In this document: piece by piece, positions 53,773 to 63,157 of the stretch
How the letters are laid out: each line of letters starts with the position of its first letter
How positions within the stretch are numbered: the stretch's first letter is position 1
Source of the DNA: Paracoccus zhejiangensis
GTDB lineage: Bacteria; Pseudomonadota; Alphaproteobacteria; Rhodobacterales; Rhodobacteraceae
DNA length: 64,000 bases
Direction: 5' to 3'
Assembly: GCF_002847445.1 (NCBI RefSeq)
Contig: NZ_CP025431.1
Location: 124,001 to 188,000, forward strand
Made by a program: the position numbers and the translations under genes
The notes under the pieces: model-generated
Told to the model about the DNA's origin: nothing
The model's input: the letters and a program-made list of their open reading frames with translations, nothing else
Database searches by the model: none

Positions 53773-54618
53773 TTGTCTTCCGCAGACAGGGATATCATTG
53801 CCGGGCTACTGGACGGACTCGACATCCGCTCGGCCGGGTTCATCGTGACCGTCTATGGCGATATCGTCGTGCCGCGCGGCGGGGTTCTGTGGACCGGCAC
53901 GCTGATCGCGATCTGCGGCGAAGTGGGCATCAATGAATCGCTGGTGCGCACCGCCGTCTCGCGACTGGTCGCCGCGCATCGGCTGAAGGGAGAACGGGCG
54001 GGGCGGCGCAGCTATTACCGGCTGGATGCCTCGGCCCGGCAGGAATTCGACGCCGCCGCCGCGCTGCTCTACGCCGAGGACAAGCCGGCGCGGGGCTGGC
54101 AGATCCTGCATGCGCCCGCGATGACGCCCGAGGCCGCGCGGGGCCTGCGGCTGGGGCATATGGGCGGGCCGGTTTGGATCAGGCCCGACCGGGGCCGGGC
54201 CGCGCCTGAGGGTGCGATCTGTTTTCCCGCCGCTGATCCGCCGGTGCTGGGCGAGGTGGCGCAGTTCTGGGACCTGTCGGATCTGGACCTGCGCTATCGC
54301 GACCTGCTGGCGCGTTTCGGCGATCTGGCCCGGATCGCGCCGCAGGGGGGGCTGGCCGATCTGACCGCGCTGGTGGCGCGGTTGCTGCTGGTTCATGTCT
54401 ACCGGGGCGTCATGCTGCGCGACCCGCGCCTGCCGCAGGGCGCGCTGCCGCCCGGCTGGAAAGGGCAAGAGGCGCGCGATCTGTTCCGGAGCCTTTACGC
54501 CGCGCTGACGCCGCAGGCGGAACGCTACGTGGGCGCGCATTTCGAGGGGGTGGACGGCCTCTTGCCGGCGCGGACGCCACAGACCGAGGCGCGACTGGCC
54601 GGGGTTCTGGCCTCCTAA
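53773..54618 (+). CDS. paaX: PaaX-family repressor of phenylacetate catabolism
   Basis: A 281-aa regulator with an N-terminal winged helix-turn-helix (INESLVRTAVSRLVAAHRLKGERAGRRSYY region, residues about 55-82) and a PaaX C-terminal domain (RDLLARFGDL, LLVHVYRGVMLRDPRLP). In E. coli PaaX is relieved by phenylacetyl-CoA. The start is a TTG at 53773 with AAAGGTG about 8 nt upstream. It lies 151 bp before paaJ in the same direction and probably controls it. Confidence 0.88.
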   Translation: MSSADRDIIAGLLDGLDIRSAGFIVTVYGDIVVPRGGVLWTGTLIAICGEVGINESLVRTAVSRLVAAHRLKGERAGRRSYYRLDASARQEFDAAAALLYAEDKPARGWQILHAPAMTPEAARGLRLGHMGGPVWIRPDRGRAAPEGAICFPAADPPVLGEVAQFWDLSDLDLRYRDLLARFGDLARIAPQGGLADLTALVARLLLVHVYRGVMLRDPRLPQGALPPGWKGQEARDLFRSLYAALTPQAERYVGAHFEGVDGLLPARTPQTEARLAGVLAS

Positions 54619-54654
54619 GCCGTTGAAAAGAGGGCAGGGGAGAGTGCCGACCTT

Positions 54655-54700
54655 AATACATCACAGATTTCCGCAAGAATTTTCTTTTCTGTGACGCATT
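54655..54700 (+). promoter_or_regulatory. Long inverted repeat upstream of the paa operon
   Basis: AATACATCACAGA (54655-54667) and TCTGTGACGCATT (54688-54700) are inverted copies matching at 11 of 13 positions across a 20-bp AT-rich spacer. They sit just upstream of a -10-like TATAAG (54708-54713). A site for PaaX or another regulator is inferred. Confidence 0.45.
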
Positions 54701-54714
54701 GACGCGGTATAAGC

Positions 54715-54732
54715 TGACCAAGCGGTCGGTGA
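54715..54732 (+). promoter_or_regulatory. TetR-type operator candidate upstream of paaJ
   Basis: TGACCAAGCGGTCGGTGA is an imperfect palindrome (12 of 18 positions) with outer ACC/GGT arms typical of TetR-family sites. It follows the TATAAG directly, a good position for repression. The TetR gene at 63158 is the natural candidate. Confidence 0.4.
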
Positions 54733-54769
54733 ATGAGGGGATTCGCCGTCAGGGCCAGAGGAGATTTTC

Positions 54770-55975
54770 ATGACCGACGCCTTCATCTGCGACGCTATCC
54801 GCACGCCCATCGGTCGCTATGGCGGTGCGCTGGCCTCGGTCCGGGCCGATGATCTGGCCGCCCTGCCGCTCAGGGCGCTGATGGAGCGCAACCCGGATGT
54901 GGACTGGTCGGCGGTCGACGACCTGATCCTTGGCTGCGCCAATCAGGCCGGCGAGGATAACCGCAACGTCGCCCGCATGGCGGTGCTGCTGGCCGGGATG
55001 CCGATCAATGTACCCGGCACCACGATCAACCGGCTTTGCGGCTCGGGCATGGATGCGGTGGGCATGGCGGCCCGCGCGATCCGGGCGGGCGATTGCGATT
55101 TCATGGTCGCCGGCGGGGTCGAAAGCATGACCCGCGCGCCCTTCGTCATGCCCAAGGCCGACAGCGCCTTTTCCCGCGCCAATGCGGTCTATGACACCAC
55201 CATCGGCTGGCGTTTCCCCAACCCGGCGCTGAAAAAGGCCTTCGGTACCGACTCGATGCCCGAGACCGCCGACAATGTCGCCGCCGATTTCGGCATCAAC
55301 CGCGCCGATCAGGACGACTTCGCCGCCCGCTCGCAAGCTCGGTGGGAAGCGGCGCAGGCGGCTGGCGTCTTTGCCGACGAGATCGTTCCGGTGACCATCC
55401 CGCAGCGCAAGGGCGATCCGCTGGTCGTGACGGCGGACGAACATCCCCGCCCCGGCACTACCGCCGAGATGCTGGCCCGGCTGAAGGGCGTGAACGGCCC
55501 CGACCTGACGGTCACGGCCGGCAATGCCTCGGGCGTGAATGATGGTGCTGCGGCGCTGGCGATCCTGTCGGGCGAGGCGGCGGCGCGGCATGGCCTGACG
55601 CCCAAGGCCCGCATCGTTGCCATGGCGGCGGCGGGGGTCGAGCCGCGGATCATGGGCATCGGCCCGGTCCCGGCGGTCCAGAAGGTTCTGGCCCGCGCCG
55701 GGATGACACTGGACCAGATGGATGTGATAGAATTGAACGAAGCCTTCGCAGCGCAGGCTCTGGCCGTGCTGCGGCAGCTTGGCCTGCCCGATGACGCCGA
55801 CCGGGTGAACCCCAATGGCGGCGCCATCGCCCTTGGCCATCCCTTGGGGATGTCGGGGGCACGGCTGGTCACGACCGCGATGTATCAGCTGCATCGCACC
55901 GGCGGGCGTTACGCCCTCTGCACCATGTGCGTCGGTGTCGGTCAGGGCATCGCGATGATCATTGAACGCGTCTGA
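54770..55975 (+). CDS. paaJ: 3-oxoadipyl-CoA/3-oxo-5,6-dehydrosuberyl-CoA thiolase PaaJ
   Basis: A 401-aa thiolase. The nucleophile cysteine is near residue 90 in [14 protein letters not shown], and the C-terminal catalytic residues are in [19 protein letters not shown] and [27 protein letters not shown] at the N-terminus is the PaaJ/PcaF form. It cleaves the beta-oxidation intermediates of ring-opened phenylacetate. It leads the paa operon, with AGAGGAG before the ATG. PcaF of the protocatechuate pathway is the alternative, excluded here by context. Confidence 0.9.
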   Translation: MTDAFICDAIRTPIGRYGGALASVRADDLAALPLRALMERNPDVDWSAVDDLILGCANQAGEDNRNVARMAVLLAGMPINVPGTTINRLCGSGMDAVGMAARAIRAGDCDFMVAGGVESMTRAPFVMPKADSAFSRANAVYDTTIGWRFPNPALKKAFGTDSMPETADNVAADFGINRADQDDFAARSQARWEAAQAAGVFADEIVPVTIPQRKGDPLVVTADEHPRPGTTAEMLARLKGVNGPDLTVTAGNASGVNDGAAALAILSGEAAARHGLTPKARIVAMAAAGVEPRIMGIGPVPAVQKVLARAGMTLDQMDVIELNEAFAAQALAVLRQLGLPDDADRVNPNGGAIALGHPLGMSGARLVTTAMYQLHRTGGRYALCTMCVGVGQGIAMIIERV

Positions 55976-55990
55976 CCGGGAGGCAGGACC

Positions 55991-56983
55991 ATGTATGCTC
56001 AGATGGTGAAATCGGAAGGCATGAAGTCGCGCGACGAGATGAGCGCCGAGGAACAGGCCTTTCAGGACCGCATCGACCGGGGCGAGAAGATCGAGCCCAA
56101 GGAATGGATGCCCGAGGGCTATCGCAAGACGCTGATCCGCCAGATCGGCCAGCACGCCCATTCCGAGATCGTCGGCCAGCTGCCCGAAGGCAACTGGATC
56201 ACCCGCGCGCCCACGCTGGAGCGCAAGGCGATCCTGCTGGCGAAGGTGCAGGACGAGGCCGGCCACGGGCTCTACCTCTATTCCGCCTGCGAGACGCTTG
56301 GCGTCACCCGCGATGAGCTGATGGAACTGCTGCACGCCGGGAAGATGAAATATTCCTCGATCTTCAACTATCCCACCCTGACCTGGGCCGATATGGGCGC
56401 GGTCGGCTGGCTGGTCGATGGCGCGGCGATCATGAACCAGGTGCCGCTGCAGCGCACCAGCTATGGCCCCTACAGCCGGGCGATGATCCGCATCTGCAAG
56501 GAGGAAAGTTTCCACCAGCGGCAGGGCTATGCCATCATGATGAAGATGGCCTCGGGCACGCCGGCGCAGAAGAAGATGGCGCAGGATGCGCTGAACCGGC
56601 TCTGGTATCCCTCGCTGATGATGTTCGGCCCCTCGGACAAGGACTCGGTCCATTCGGCGCAGTCGATGTCCTGGAAGATCAAGATGAACACCAATGACGA
56701 GCTGCGGCAGAAGTTTGTCGACCAGACCGTGCCGCAGGCCGAGTACCTGGGCCTGACCGTTCCCGATCCCGCGCTGAAATGGAACGAAGAAAAGGGCGGC
56801 CACGACTTCTCGGAACCCGACTGGTCGGAATTCTATGACGTGCTGGCCGGCAATGGTCCCTGCAACAAGGACCGTCTGGGGGCGCGGGTGAAGGCCTGGG
56901 ACGACGGCGCATGGTTCCGCGACGGTCTTGTCGCCCATGCCCGCAAGGCCGCCGCCCGCCGCACCCCTGCCGCCGCCGAATAA
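55991..56983 (+). CDS. paaA: Phenylacetyl-CoA epoxidase catalytic subunit PaaA
   Basis: A 330-aa diiron oxygenase. Both iron-ligand ExxH motifs are intact: [14 protein letters not shown] near residue 87 and [15 protein letters not shown] near 175. It makes ring-1,2-epoxyphenylacetyl-CoA using O2 and electrons from PaaE. It starts 15 nt after paaJ. Confidence 0.96.
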   Translation: MYAQMVKSEGMKSRDEMSAEEQAFQDRIDRGEKIEPKEWMPEGYRKTLIRQIGQHAHSEIVGQLPEGNWITRAPTLERKAILLAKVQDEAGHGLYLYSACETLGVTRDELMELLHAGKMKYSSIFNYPTLTWADMGAVGWLVDGAAIMNQVPLQRTSYGPYSRAMIRICKEESFHQRQGYAIMMKMASGTPAQKKMAQDALNRLWYPSLMMFGPSDKDSVHSAQSMSWKIKMNTNDELRQKFVDQTVPQAEYLGLTVPDPALKWNEEKGGHDFSEPDWSEFYDVLAGNGPCNKDRLGARVKAWDDGAWFRDGLVAHARKAAARRTPAAAE

Positions 56984-57007
56984 TCACGCTTTTTGAGGGA
57001 GAGACCC

Positions 57008-57292
57008 ATGTCCAAGGAATGGCCCCTGTGGGAGATTTTCATCCGTGGTCAGCACGGGCTGAACCATCGCCATGTCGGCAGCCTGCACGCCCCTGATGCC
57101 GAGATGGCGGTGCTGAACGCCCGCGATGTCTATACCCGCCGCAACGAGGGCGTGTCGATCTGGGTGGTCCGCTCGGCCGATATCACCGCCTCCAGCCCGT
57201 CGGAAAAAGGCCCGCTGTTCGAGCCGGCGAATTCCAAGGTCTATCGCCACCCGACCTTCTTCGACATCCCCGATGAAGTGGGGCATATGTGA
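57008..57292 (+). CDS. paaB: Phenylacetyl-CoA epoxidase subunit PaaB
   Basis: A 94-aa structural subunit. WPLWEIFIRGQHGLNHRHVGS and YRHPTFFDIPDEVGHM are the family ends. The ATG at 57008 has GGGAGAG upstream; an in-frame start at 56993 is less likely. PaaB bridges PaaAC dimers. Confidence 0.95.
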   Translation: MSKEWPLWEIFIRGQHGLNHRHVGSLHAPDAEMAVLNARDVYTRRNEGVSIWVVRSADITASSPSEKGPLFEPANSKVYRHPTFFDIPDEVGHM

Positions 57293-58143
57293 TGCCCTCG
57301 CTTCCCGACATGACCACGGCCGACGCCGCCGATCTGGCGCGCGCGCAGGCCGCCGCCCATCCGGGCCAGACCGCGCCCCGTCCCGATGCCGACCAGGAGG
57401 CGCTGTTCGAGGCGCTTCTACGCATCGGTGACAGCACGCTGATCCTTGCGCATCGCGTCTCGGAATGGTGCGGCCATTCGCCGGTGCTGGAAGAGGATAT
57501 CGGCCTTGCCAATGTGGCGCTGGACCTGATCGGCCAGACGCAGATGTGGCTGGGACTGGCTGCCGAGGTCGAGGGCAAGGGCCGCAGCGACAATGATCTG
57601 GCCTATCTGCGCGATGCCTGGGATTTCCGCAACCTGCTGATCGTTGAGCGTCCGAATGGCGATTTCGGCCAGACCCTGATGCGGCAATTCCTGTTCGATG
57701 CCTATCATCTGGAACTGCTGAGCGCGCTCATGCAATCGGCCGATCCGCGCGTGGCCGAGATCGCCGCCAAGGCGGTGAAGGAAGTGGCCTATCATCTGGA
57801 ACGCTCCTCCGACCTGGTTATCCGCCTTGGCGATGGCAGCGAGGAAAGTCACCGCCGGATGCAGGACGCGCTGAACGATCTGTGGCCCTATACCGGCGAG
57901 ATGTTTCTCTCGGACGACAAGGACGTGACGCTGGCCGCCGAGGGCGTGATGCCCGATCCCTCGAGCCTCAGGGCGAAATGGGACGCGGTGGTGCGCGAGG
58001 TGCTGGACGAGGCGACGCTGTCGATCCCCGAAAGCGACTTTGCCCACAAGGGCGGCAAGCAGGGCGTCCATACCGAGCATCTGGGCTATATCCTCGCCGA
58101 GATGCAGTTCCTGCAGCGCGCCTATCCCGGCGCAAGCTGGTAA
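57292..58143 (+). CDS. paaC: Phenylacetyl-CoA epoxidase structural subunit PaaC
   Basis: A 283-aa ferritin-like helical protein. LAHRVSEWCGHSPVLEEDIGL, FRNLLIVERPNGDF and EVAYHLERSSDLVIRLGDGS are family blocks. It partners PaaA but lacks the full diiron ligand set, as expected. The ATG at 57292 overlaps the paaB stop (TGATG); a GTG at 57289 is also possible. Confidence 0.94.
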   Translation: MPSLPDMTTADAADLARAQAAAHPGQTAPRPDADQEALFEALLRIGDSTLILAHRVSEWCGHSPVLEEDIGLANVALDLIGQTQMWLGLAAEVEGKGRSDNDLAYLRDAWDFRNLLIVERPNGDFGQTLMRQFLFDAYHLELLSALMQSADPRVAEIAAKAVKEVAYHLERSSDLVIRLGDGSEESHRRMQDALNDLWPYTGEMFLSDDKDVTLAAEGVMPDPSSLRAKWDAVVREVLDEATLSIPESDFAHKGGKQGVHTEHLGYILAEMQFLQRAYPGASW

Positions 58144-58149
58144 GCGGTC

Positions 58150-58680
58150 GTGGAACAGGTCGCCGCCGCACAGCCTGATCTGGCGCAGGTCTGGGACTGG
58201 TTGTCCGAAGTGCCGGACCCCGAGATCCCGGTCATCAGCCTGACCGATCTGGGCATCATCCGGAATGTCGAATGGCAGGGGGATGTGCTGGTCGTCACCG
58301 TCACGCCCACCTATTCGGGCTGCCCGGCGACCGGCATCATCAACCTAGATATCGAGACGGCTTTGCGCGATCGCGGCATCGGCAAGCTGGTCCTGAAACG
58401 GCAGATCTCGCCGCCCTGGACCACCGACTGGATCAGCGCCGAGGGGCGGGAGAAGCTGCGCGCCTATGGCATCACGCCGCCGGTCGATGGCACCGCCGCC
58501 GACGGACGGCTGGCCGGGCGCGTGGCGCGGATGGCCGGGTCCACGAACCTGACCATCGAATGCCCGCGCTGTGGCTCGACCAAGACCGAGAAGGTCAGCC
58601 AGTTCGGCTCGACCCCCTGCAAGGCCAGTTATCGCTGCACCGGCTGCCTCGAGCCCTTCGACTATTTCAAATGCATCTGA
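58150..58680 (+). CDS. paaD: PaaD, Fe-S assembly factor for the epoxidase system
   Basis: A 176-aa protein beginning with a GTG at 58150. The MIP18/DUF59 domain has VPDPEIPVISLTDLGIIRNV and YSGCPAT. A C-terminal zinc-ribbon-like region carries CPRCGS, PCKASYRCTGC and a final FKC. It is thought to help mature the PaaE cluster. Confidence 0.93.
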   Translation: MEQVAAAQPDLAQVWDWLSEVPDPEIPVISLTDLGIIRNVEWQGDVLVVTVTPTYSGCPATGIINLDIETALRDRGIGKLVLKRQISPPWTTDWISAEGREKLRAYGITPPVDGTAADGRLAGRVARMAGSTNLTIECPRCGSTKTEKVSQFGSTPCKASYRCTGCLEPFDYFKCI

Positions 58681-58711
58681 GACTGCATTCCGCATCAGGA
58701 AGGATACCCAC

Positions 58712-59788
58712 ATGGCACGCTTCCACCCGCTGAAGGTGACGGATGTGCGTCGCGAAACGCGCGATGCGGTCGTCGTGACCCTTGCGCCTTCGGACGAGCA
58801 TCGCGAGCTGTTCGATTTCACCCAAGGGCAATACCTGACCTTCCGCCGCGATTTCGACGGCGAGGAACTGCGCCGTTCCTATTCCATCTGTGCCGGCAGG
58901 GACGAGGGCGCGCTGCGCGTGGGCATCAAGCGCGTCGATGGCGGGGCCTTCTCGACCTGGGCCAACGAGAACCTGCAGCCCGGCGACGAGATCGAGGCGA
59001 TGCCGCCGATGGGCCGCTTCAGCACCGCGCTGGATCCCGACGCCGCCCGCACCTACCTGGGTTTTGCCGCCGGTTCGGGCATCACCCCGGTCCTGTCGAT
59101 CATCAAGACAGTGCTGGCGCGCGAGCCGAAATCGCGCTTCACGCTGGTCTATGCCAACCGCCAGATCAACTCGATCATGTTCCGCGAGGAGCTGGAGGAT
59201 CTGAAGAACCTCTATCTCGGCCGCTTCGCCGTCATGCATATCCTCGAGACCGAGGGGCAGGAGATCGACCTCTTCACCGGCCGGATCGATGCCGAGAAGA
59301 TGGCGGGGCTGTTCAAGCACTGGATCGAGGCCGAGGGCGTCGATACCGCCTTCATCTGCGGCCCCGAGCCGATGATGCTGACCGTGGCGCAGGGCCTGCG
59401 CGATCACGGGCTGGGGGACGAACAGATCAAGTTCGAGCTTTTCGCCAGCAGCCAGCCGGGCCGGGCCAAGGCCAAGGCGGTGTCGCGCGACGCGGTGGAA
59501 CCCGGCAGCGGCACCGAGGCGACCGTCACGCTGGACGGTGCCACCCGCAACTTCCAGATGCCGCGTCAGGGCGAGACCATTCTGGACGCCGCCATCGCCA
59601 ACAGCATGGACGCGCCCTATTCCTGCAAGGCCGGGGTCTGCTCGACCTGCCGCTGCAAGGTGCTGGAGGGCGAGGTCGAGATGGCGGTGAACCACGCGCT
59701 GGAAGATTACGAGGTTCGCGCCGGCTATGTGCTGAGCTGTCAGGCCTATCCGCTGAGCGAGCGGGTGGTCGTGACCTATGAGGAATGA
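58712..59788 (+). CDS. paaE: Phenylacetyl-CoA epoxidase reductase PaaE
   Basis: A 358-aa NADPH reductase. The FAD site is ELRRSYSICAG, the NAD(P) site is GFAAGSGITPVLSI, and the C-terminal plant-type [2Fe-2S] domain has CKAGVCSTCRC with a distal cysteine in VLSCQAYP. It passes electrons to PaaA. The ATG at 58712 follows AGGAAGGA. Confidence 0.95.
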   Translation: MARFHPLKVTDVRRETRDAVVVTLAPSDEHRELFDFTQGQYLTFRRDFDGEELRRSYSICAGRDEGALRVGIKRVDGGAFSTWANENLQPGDEIEAMPPMGRFSTALDPDAARTYLGFAAGSGITPVLSIIKTVLAREPKSRFTLVYANRQINSIMFREELEDLKNLYLGRFAVMHILETEGQEIDLFTGRIDAEKMAGLFKHWIEAEGVDTAFICGPEPMMLTVAQGLRDHGLGDEQIKFELFASSQPGRAKAKAVSRDAVEPGSGTEATVTLDGATRNFQMPRQGETILDAAIANSMDAPYSCKAGVCSTCRCKVLEGEVEMAVNHALEDYEVRAGYVLSCQAYPLSERVVVTYEE

Positions 59789-59810
59789 CCGGCAGGGGGG
59801 GAGACCAGCC

Positions 59811-60563
59811 ATGACCGAGACCATGAACATCGAGGACTATCTCGCCAAGGGTGGCGTCCTGACCGCGCCGGGGAACGCCCCCGCCCGCTATCGTGGCGAG
59901 CTGATGCGGCTGATGTCGTCTTTCGTTGACAGCGAGCTGGCCGGTTCGGCGGGCTTTGCCAATGCGATCAACTTTGCCCCCGGCATCAAGGAACGCATCG
60001 CCGCCAGCCGGATCACGCTGGAAAAGGCCGACCATGCCGGTCGCGTGCTGGAGGTGATGGCCGATTTCGGCACCGACATGGCGCGTTATCAGGCGCAGCA
60101 CCAATGGGATGCGCGGGTCGCGCGCGATGCCGATCTGGGCACCACGCGCCAATCGGGCGACATGCGCCTGTCGGTTCTGCACTACCCGATCACCGGCTGG
60201 ACCGATGCGGTGGTGATGAACGTGCTGCAGGGTCTGGCGACCGATGTGCAGATGACCGAACTGACCCGCGTCTCCTACGGACCCCTGGCCGAGGTCTTCC
60301 GCCAGATCGCGCCGCGCGAAAAGCGCCATGCCGAGCTGGGTCTGGAAGGGCTGGAGCGGATCGTGGCGACAGAGGCAGGCCGGCGCGAGGCGGTGAAGGC
60401 CATCGCCTATTGGCGCCCGCGCGTGGCCGCAGGGTTCGGCATGGCCCATTCGGGCCGCTTCGAGACGCTGAAGAAATTCGGCCTGCGCCATGCCACGAAC
60501 GAGGACCTGCTGGCCCGCTGGCAGAACCTGACCGGCGGACACCTGGCCGCTCTGGGCCTTTGA
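59811..60563 (+). CDS. Additional PaaA/PaaC-like ferritin-fold protein
   Basis: A 250-aa protein of the phenylacetic-acid-catabolism ferritin-like family, in addition to PaaA and PaaC. One ligand motif is retained as PREKRHAEL (ExxH). The first motif reads LEKADHAGR, where PaaA has DEAGHG, so the iron-ligand glutamate appears to be Lys. It is probably structural or regulatory rather than catalytic. The ATG at 59811 (MTETMNIEDYL) follows GGGGGGAGA. It lies between paaE and paaZ in the same operon. Confidence 0.8.
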   Translation: MTETMNIEDYLAKGGVLTAPGNAPARYRGELMRLMSSFVDSELAGSAGFANAINFAPGIKERIAASRITLEKADHAGRVLEVMADFGTDMARYQAQHQWDARVARDADLGTTRQSGDMRLSVLHYPITGWTDAVVMNVLQGLATDVQMTELTRVSYGPLAEVFRQIAPREKRHAELGLEGLERIVATEAGRREAVKAIAYWRPRVAAGFGMAHSGRFETLKKFGLRHATNEDLLARWQNLTGGHLAALGL

Positions 60564-60603
60564 CCCGCATCTGATCCCCCCAAAGAATTTCCGAGGAAAA
60601 GCC

Positions 60604-62655
60604 ATGACAACACCGCGCCGACTTGAAAGCTATGTCGGTGGTCGCTGGACCGCCGGCGCGAAGGACGGAGTGCCTTTGCTGGATGCCGCCACCGGCCAGA
60701 CCGTGGCGCTGATCGACTCGACCGGCATCGATTTCGGCGCCGCGCTGGCCTATGGCCGTGAGGTCGCGGGGCCGAAGCTGCGCGCCATGACCTTCCACGA
60801 GCGCGCGGCGATGCTGAAGGCACTGGGGCTGGCGCTGATGGCGATGAAGGAAGAATTCTACACCGAAAGCCTGCATACCGGCGCCACCCGCAGCGACGCC
60901 TGGGTCGATATCGAGGGCGGCATCGGCACCATGCTGACCTTTGCCTCCAAGGGCCGGCGCGAATTGCCGAATGCGCGGGTGATGGTCGATGGCGATGTCG
61001 AACTGCTGTCGCGCGACAACAGCTTCAGCGCCCAGCATATCCTGACCTCGCTGCAAGGCGTGGCGGTGCATATCAACGCCTTCAACTTCCCGATCTGGGG
61101 GATGCTGGAAAAGATCGCGCCGACGCTGCTGGCCGGGATGCCCTGTCTGGTGAAGCCCGCCAGCCAGACCGCCTACCTGACCGAGCTGATGGTGCGCCGC
61201 ATCGTCGAGACCGGCATCCTGCCCGATGGCGCGCTGCAACTGGTCAGCGGCTCGGTCGGCGATCTGCTGGACCATATGACGGCGCAGGACGCGGTGACCT
61301 TTACCGGCTCGGCCTGGACCGGGCGCAAGCTGAAGGCGTATCCGGCGATCATCGCCAATTCGGTGCGCTTCACCATGGAGGCCGACAGTCTGAACGCCTC
61401 GATCCTCGGCCCCGATGCGGCGCCGGGAACGCCGGAGTTCGACCTGTTCGTGAAAGAGGTCGCCCGCGAGATGACGGTGAAGGCCGGGCAGAAATGCACC
61501 GCCATCCGCCGCGCCTTCGTGCCGCGTGCTTTCAGCGAGGCGCTGGTCGCCGCGCTTGGCGAGCGGCTGGCGAAAACCGCCGTCGGCCTGCCGGGGGAGG
61601 AGGGGACGCGCATGGGTCCGCTGGCCAGTCAGGACCAGCGTGAGGAGGTGCGCGAGCGCATCCGCGAATTGCAGGCCGTGGCCGAGATCGTCGCCGGCGA
61701 TCCGGGTTCGGTGCGGCTCAGTTCGGGCGATGCCGAGGCCGGGGCCTTCCTGAACCCGGTGCTGATGTATGCCGACAAACCCTTCGACGCCGCGCCGGTT
61801 CATGATGTCGAGGCTTTCGGGCCGGTGGCGACGGTCATGCCCTATGACGGGCTCGACGAGGCGATCGCGCTGGCGAAGCTGGGCAAGGGCTCGCTGGTCT
61901 CCTCGGTCTTTACCGACGATCCACGCGTGGCCGAGGAACTGGTTCTGGGCGTCGCGCCCTGGCATGGCCGGGTGCTGATCGGCAACCGCGCCTCGGCCAA
62001 GACCTCGACCGGGCATGGCTCGCCCCTGGCGCCGCTGGTCCATGGCGGCCCGGGCCGCGCCGGTGGCGGCGAAGAAATGGGCGGCATTCGCGGCGTGAAG
62101 CACTACATGCAGCGCACGGCGGTGCAGGGCGCGCCGCGGCTTCTGTCAGCGGTGACTGGGCGCTGGATCGAGGGGGCGGATACCCAACAGGGCGAACATC
62201 CCTTCCGCAAGTCCTTGGCGGAACTCAGGATCGGCGACCAGCTGATCACCGCCAGCCGGGTCATCACCAAGGAGGATGTGGAGCATTTCGCCCATTTCAC
62301 CGGCGACACCTTCTATGCCCATATGGACGAGGCGGCGGCCAAGGCGAACCCGTTCTTCGATGACCGGGTGGCGCATGGCTACCTGATCGCCTCCTTCGCG
62401 GCGGGGCTGTTCGTCGAGCCCAATCCCGGCCCGGTGCTGGCAAATTACGGCGTCGACAACATGCGCTTCCTGACCCCGGTCTATTTTGGCGACAGCCTGC
62501 AGGTGCGACTGACCTGCAAGGAGATCAACCCGCGCGAGTCGGCCGAACATGGCGAGGTGCGGTGGGATTGCCGGGTGACCAACCAGAAGGACGAGGTGGT
62601 GGCGCAATATGACGTGCTGACCATGGTGGCAAAGACCTGGCCGCTGGCCGGATGA
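60604..62655 (+). CDS. paaZ: Oxepin-CoA hydrolase / 3-oxo-5,6-dehydrosuberyl-CoA semialdehyde dehydrogenase PaaZ
   Basis: A 683-aa bifunctional ring-opening enzyme. The N-terminal aldehyde dehydrogenase domain (1-520) has the catalytic glutamate in FTMEADSLN and cysteine in VKAGQKCTAIRR, plus the FTGSAWTGRK cofactor loop. The C-terminal MaoC-type hydratase domain (about 535-683) has HFTGDTFYAHMDEAAAKANPFF and VAHGYLIASF. Both activities look intact, so the toxic semialdehyde can be oxidised in place. It starts 40 nt after the preceding gene behind GAGGAAAA. Confidence 0.95.
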   Translation: MTTPRRLESYVGGRWTAGAKDGVPLLDAATGQTVALIDSTGIDFGAALAYGREVAGPKLRAMTFHERAAMLKALGLALMAMKEEFYTESLHTGATRSDAWVDIEGGIGTMLTFASKGRRELPNARVMVDGDVELLSRDNSFSAQHILTSLQGVAVHINAFNFPIWGMLEKIAPTLLAGMPCLVKPASQTAYLTELMVRRIVETGILPDGALQLVSGSVGDLLDHMTAQDAVTFTGSAWTGRKLKAYPAIIANSVRFTMEADSLNASILGPDAAPGTPEFDLFVKEVAREMTVKAGQKCTAIRRAFVPRAFSEALVAALGERLAKTAVGLPGEEGTRMGPLASQDQREEVRERIRELQAVAEIVAGDPGSVRLSSGDAEAGAFLNPVLMYADKPFDAAPVHDVEAFGPVATVMPYDGLDEAIALAKLGKGSLVSSVFTDDPRVAEELVLGVAPWHGRVLIGNRASAKTSTGHGSPLAPLVHGGPGRAGGGEEMGGIRGVKHYMQRTAVQGAPRLLSAVTGRWIEGADTQQGEHPFRKSLAELRIGDQLITASRVITKEDVEHFAHFTGDTFYAHMDEAAAKANPFFDDRVAHGYLIASFAAGLFVEPNPGPVLANYGVDNMRFLTPVYFGDSLQVRLTCKEINPRESAEHGEVRWDCRVTNQKDEVVAQYDVLTMVAKTWPLAG

Positions 62656-62665
62656 CAACAGGGCA

Positions 62666-62680
62666 GGGGGCGCTGCCCCC
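62666..62680 (+). terminator. Hairpin after paaZ
   Basis: GGGGGC and GCCCCC pair around a 3-nt loop, 11 bp after the paaZ stop. No T-tract follows. It may end or protect the paa transcript and lies before the convergent DUF1801 gene. Confidence 0.4.
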
Positions 62681-62734
62681 CGCCGGTTCCGCCGGATCAG
62701 GAAGGCCCGGCCCATCGCAGGTGGCGCCATTGCC

Positions 62735-63082
62735 CTATCCGGCAGCATCCAGCGCGATGGCCTCGCTGACCAGCTGCGCCAGCTTTCGCCGATCCGGATC
62801 GGTTCCCAAGGGCAATTTCACATGCCGCATCTGTACACCGCTTCCCTCCAGCAACCCATCAGGATCGCTCAGCCTTGCGCCCTTCGAGAAGCCCAGTGAC
62901 ACGTGTCCCTTTGCCGTCTGGATGTAGCAGACCATCGACCTGCCCGAATAGCATGGCTGACCCCATTTGAGCTCCTCGCCCAGCCCTGCATCCTGCGAGA
63001 GGACGATATCCCGCAACGCCGCAGCAAGTTTTCGCTGGTCCTCGATCAGACCGGAGAACCACTTTTCGACTGCAGGTGTCAT
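62735..63082 (-). CDS. DUF1801-domain protein
   Basis: A 115-aa small soluble protein resembling the DUF1801/YdhG family. MTPAVEKWFSGLIEDQRKL, GEELKWGQPCYS and YIQTAKGHVSLGFSKGARL are its recognisable blocks. The start at 63082 is a guess; upstream in-frame ATGs at 63106 and 63121 exist, none with a strong ribosome-binding site. Function is unknown, and it does not look part of the paa pathway. Confidence 0.7.
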   Translation of the reverse strand: MTPAVEKWFSGLIEDQRKLAAALRDIVLSQDAGLGEELKWGQPCYSGRSMVCYIQTAKGHVSLGFSKGARLSDPDGLLEGSGVQMRHVKLPLGTDPDRRKLAQLVSEAIALDAAG

Positions 63083-63157
63083 GGAGGCCACCCCATCAAT
63101 CCGCATCCTTGATGATGGCATCCTAGCAGATTTTGGCCGCGATCAAGGGACCGACCG

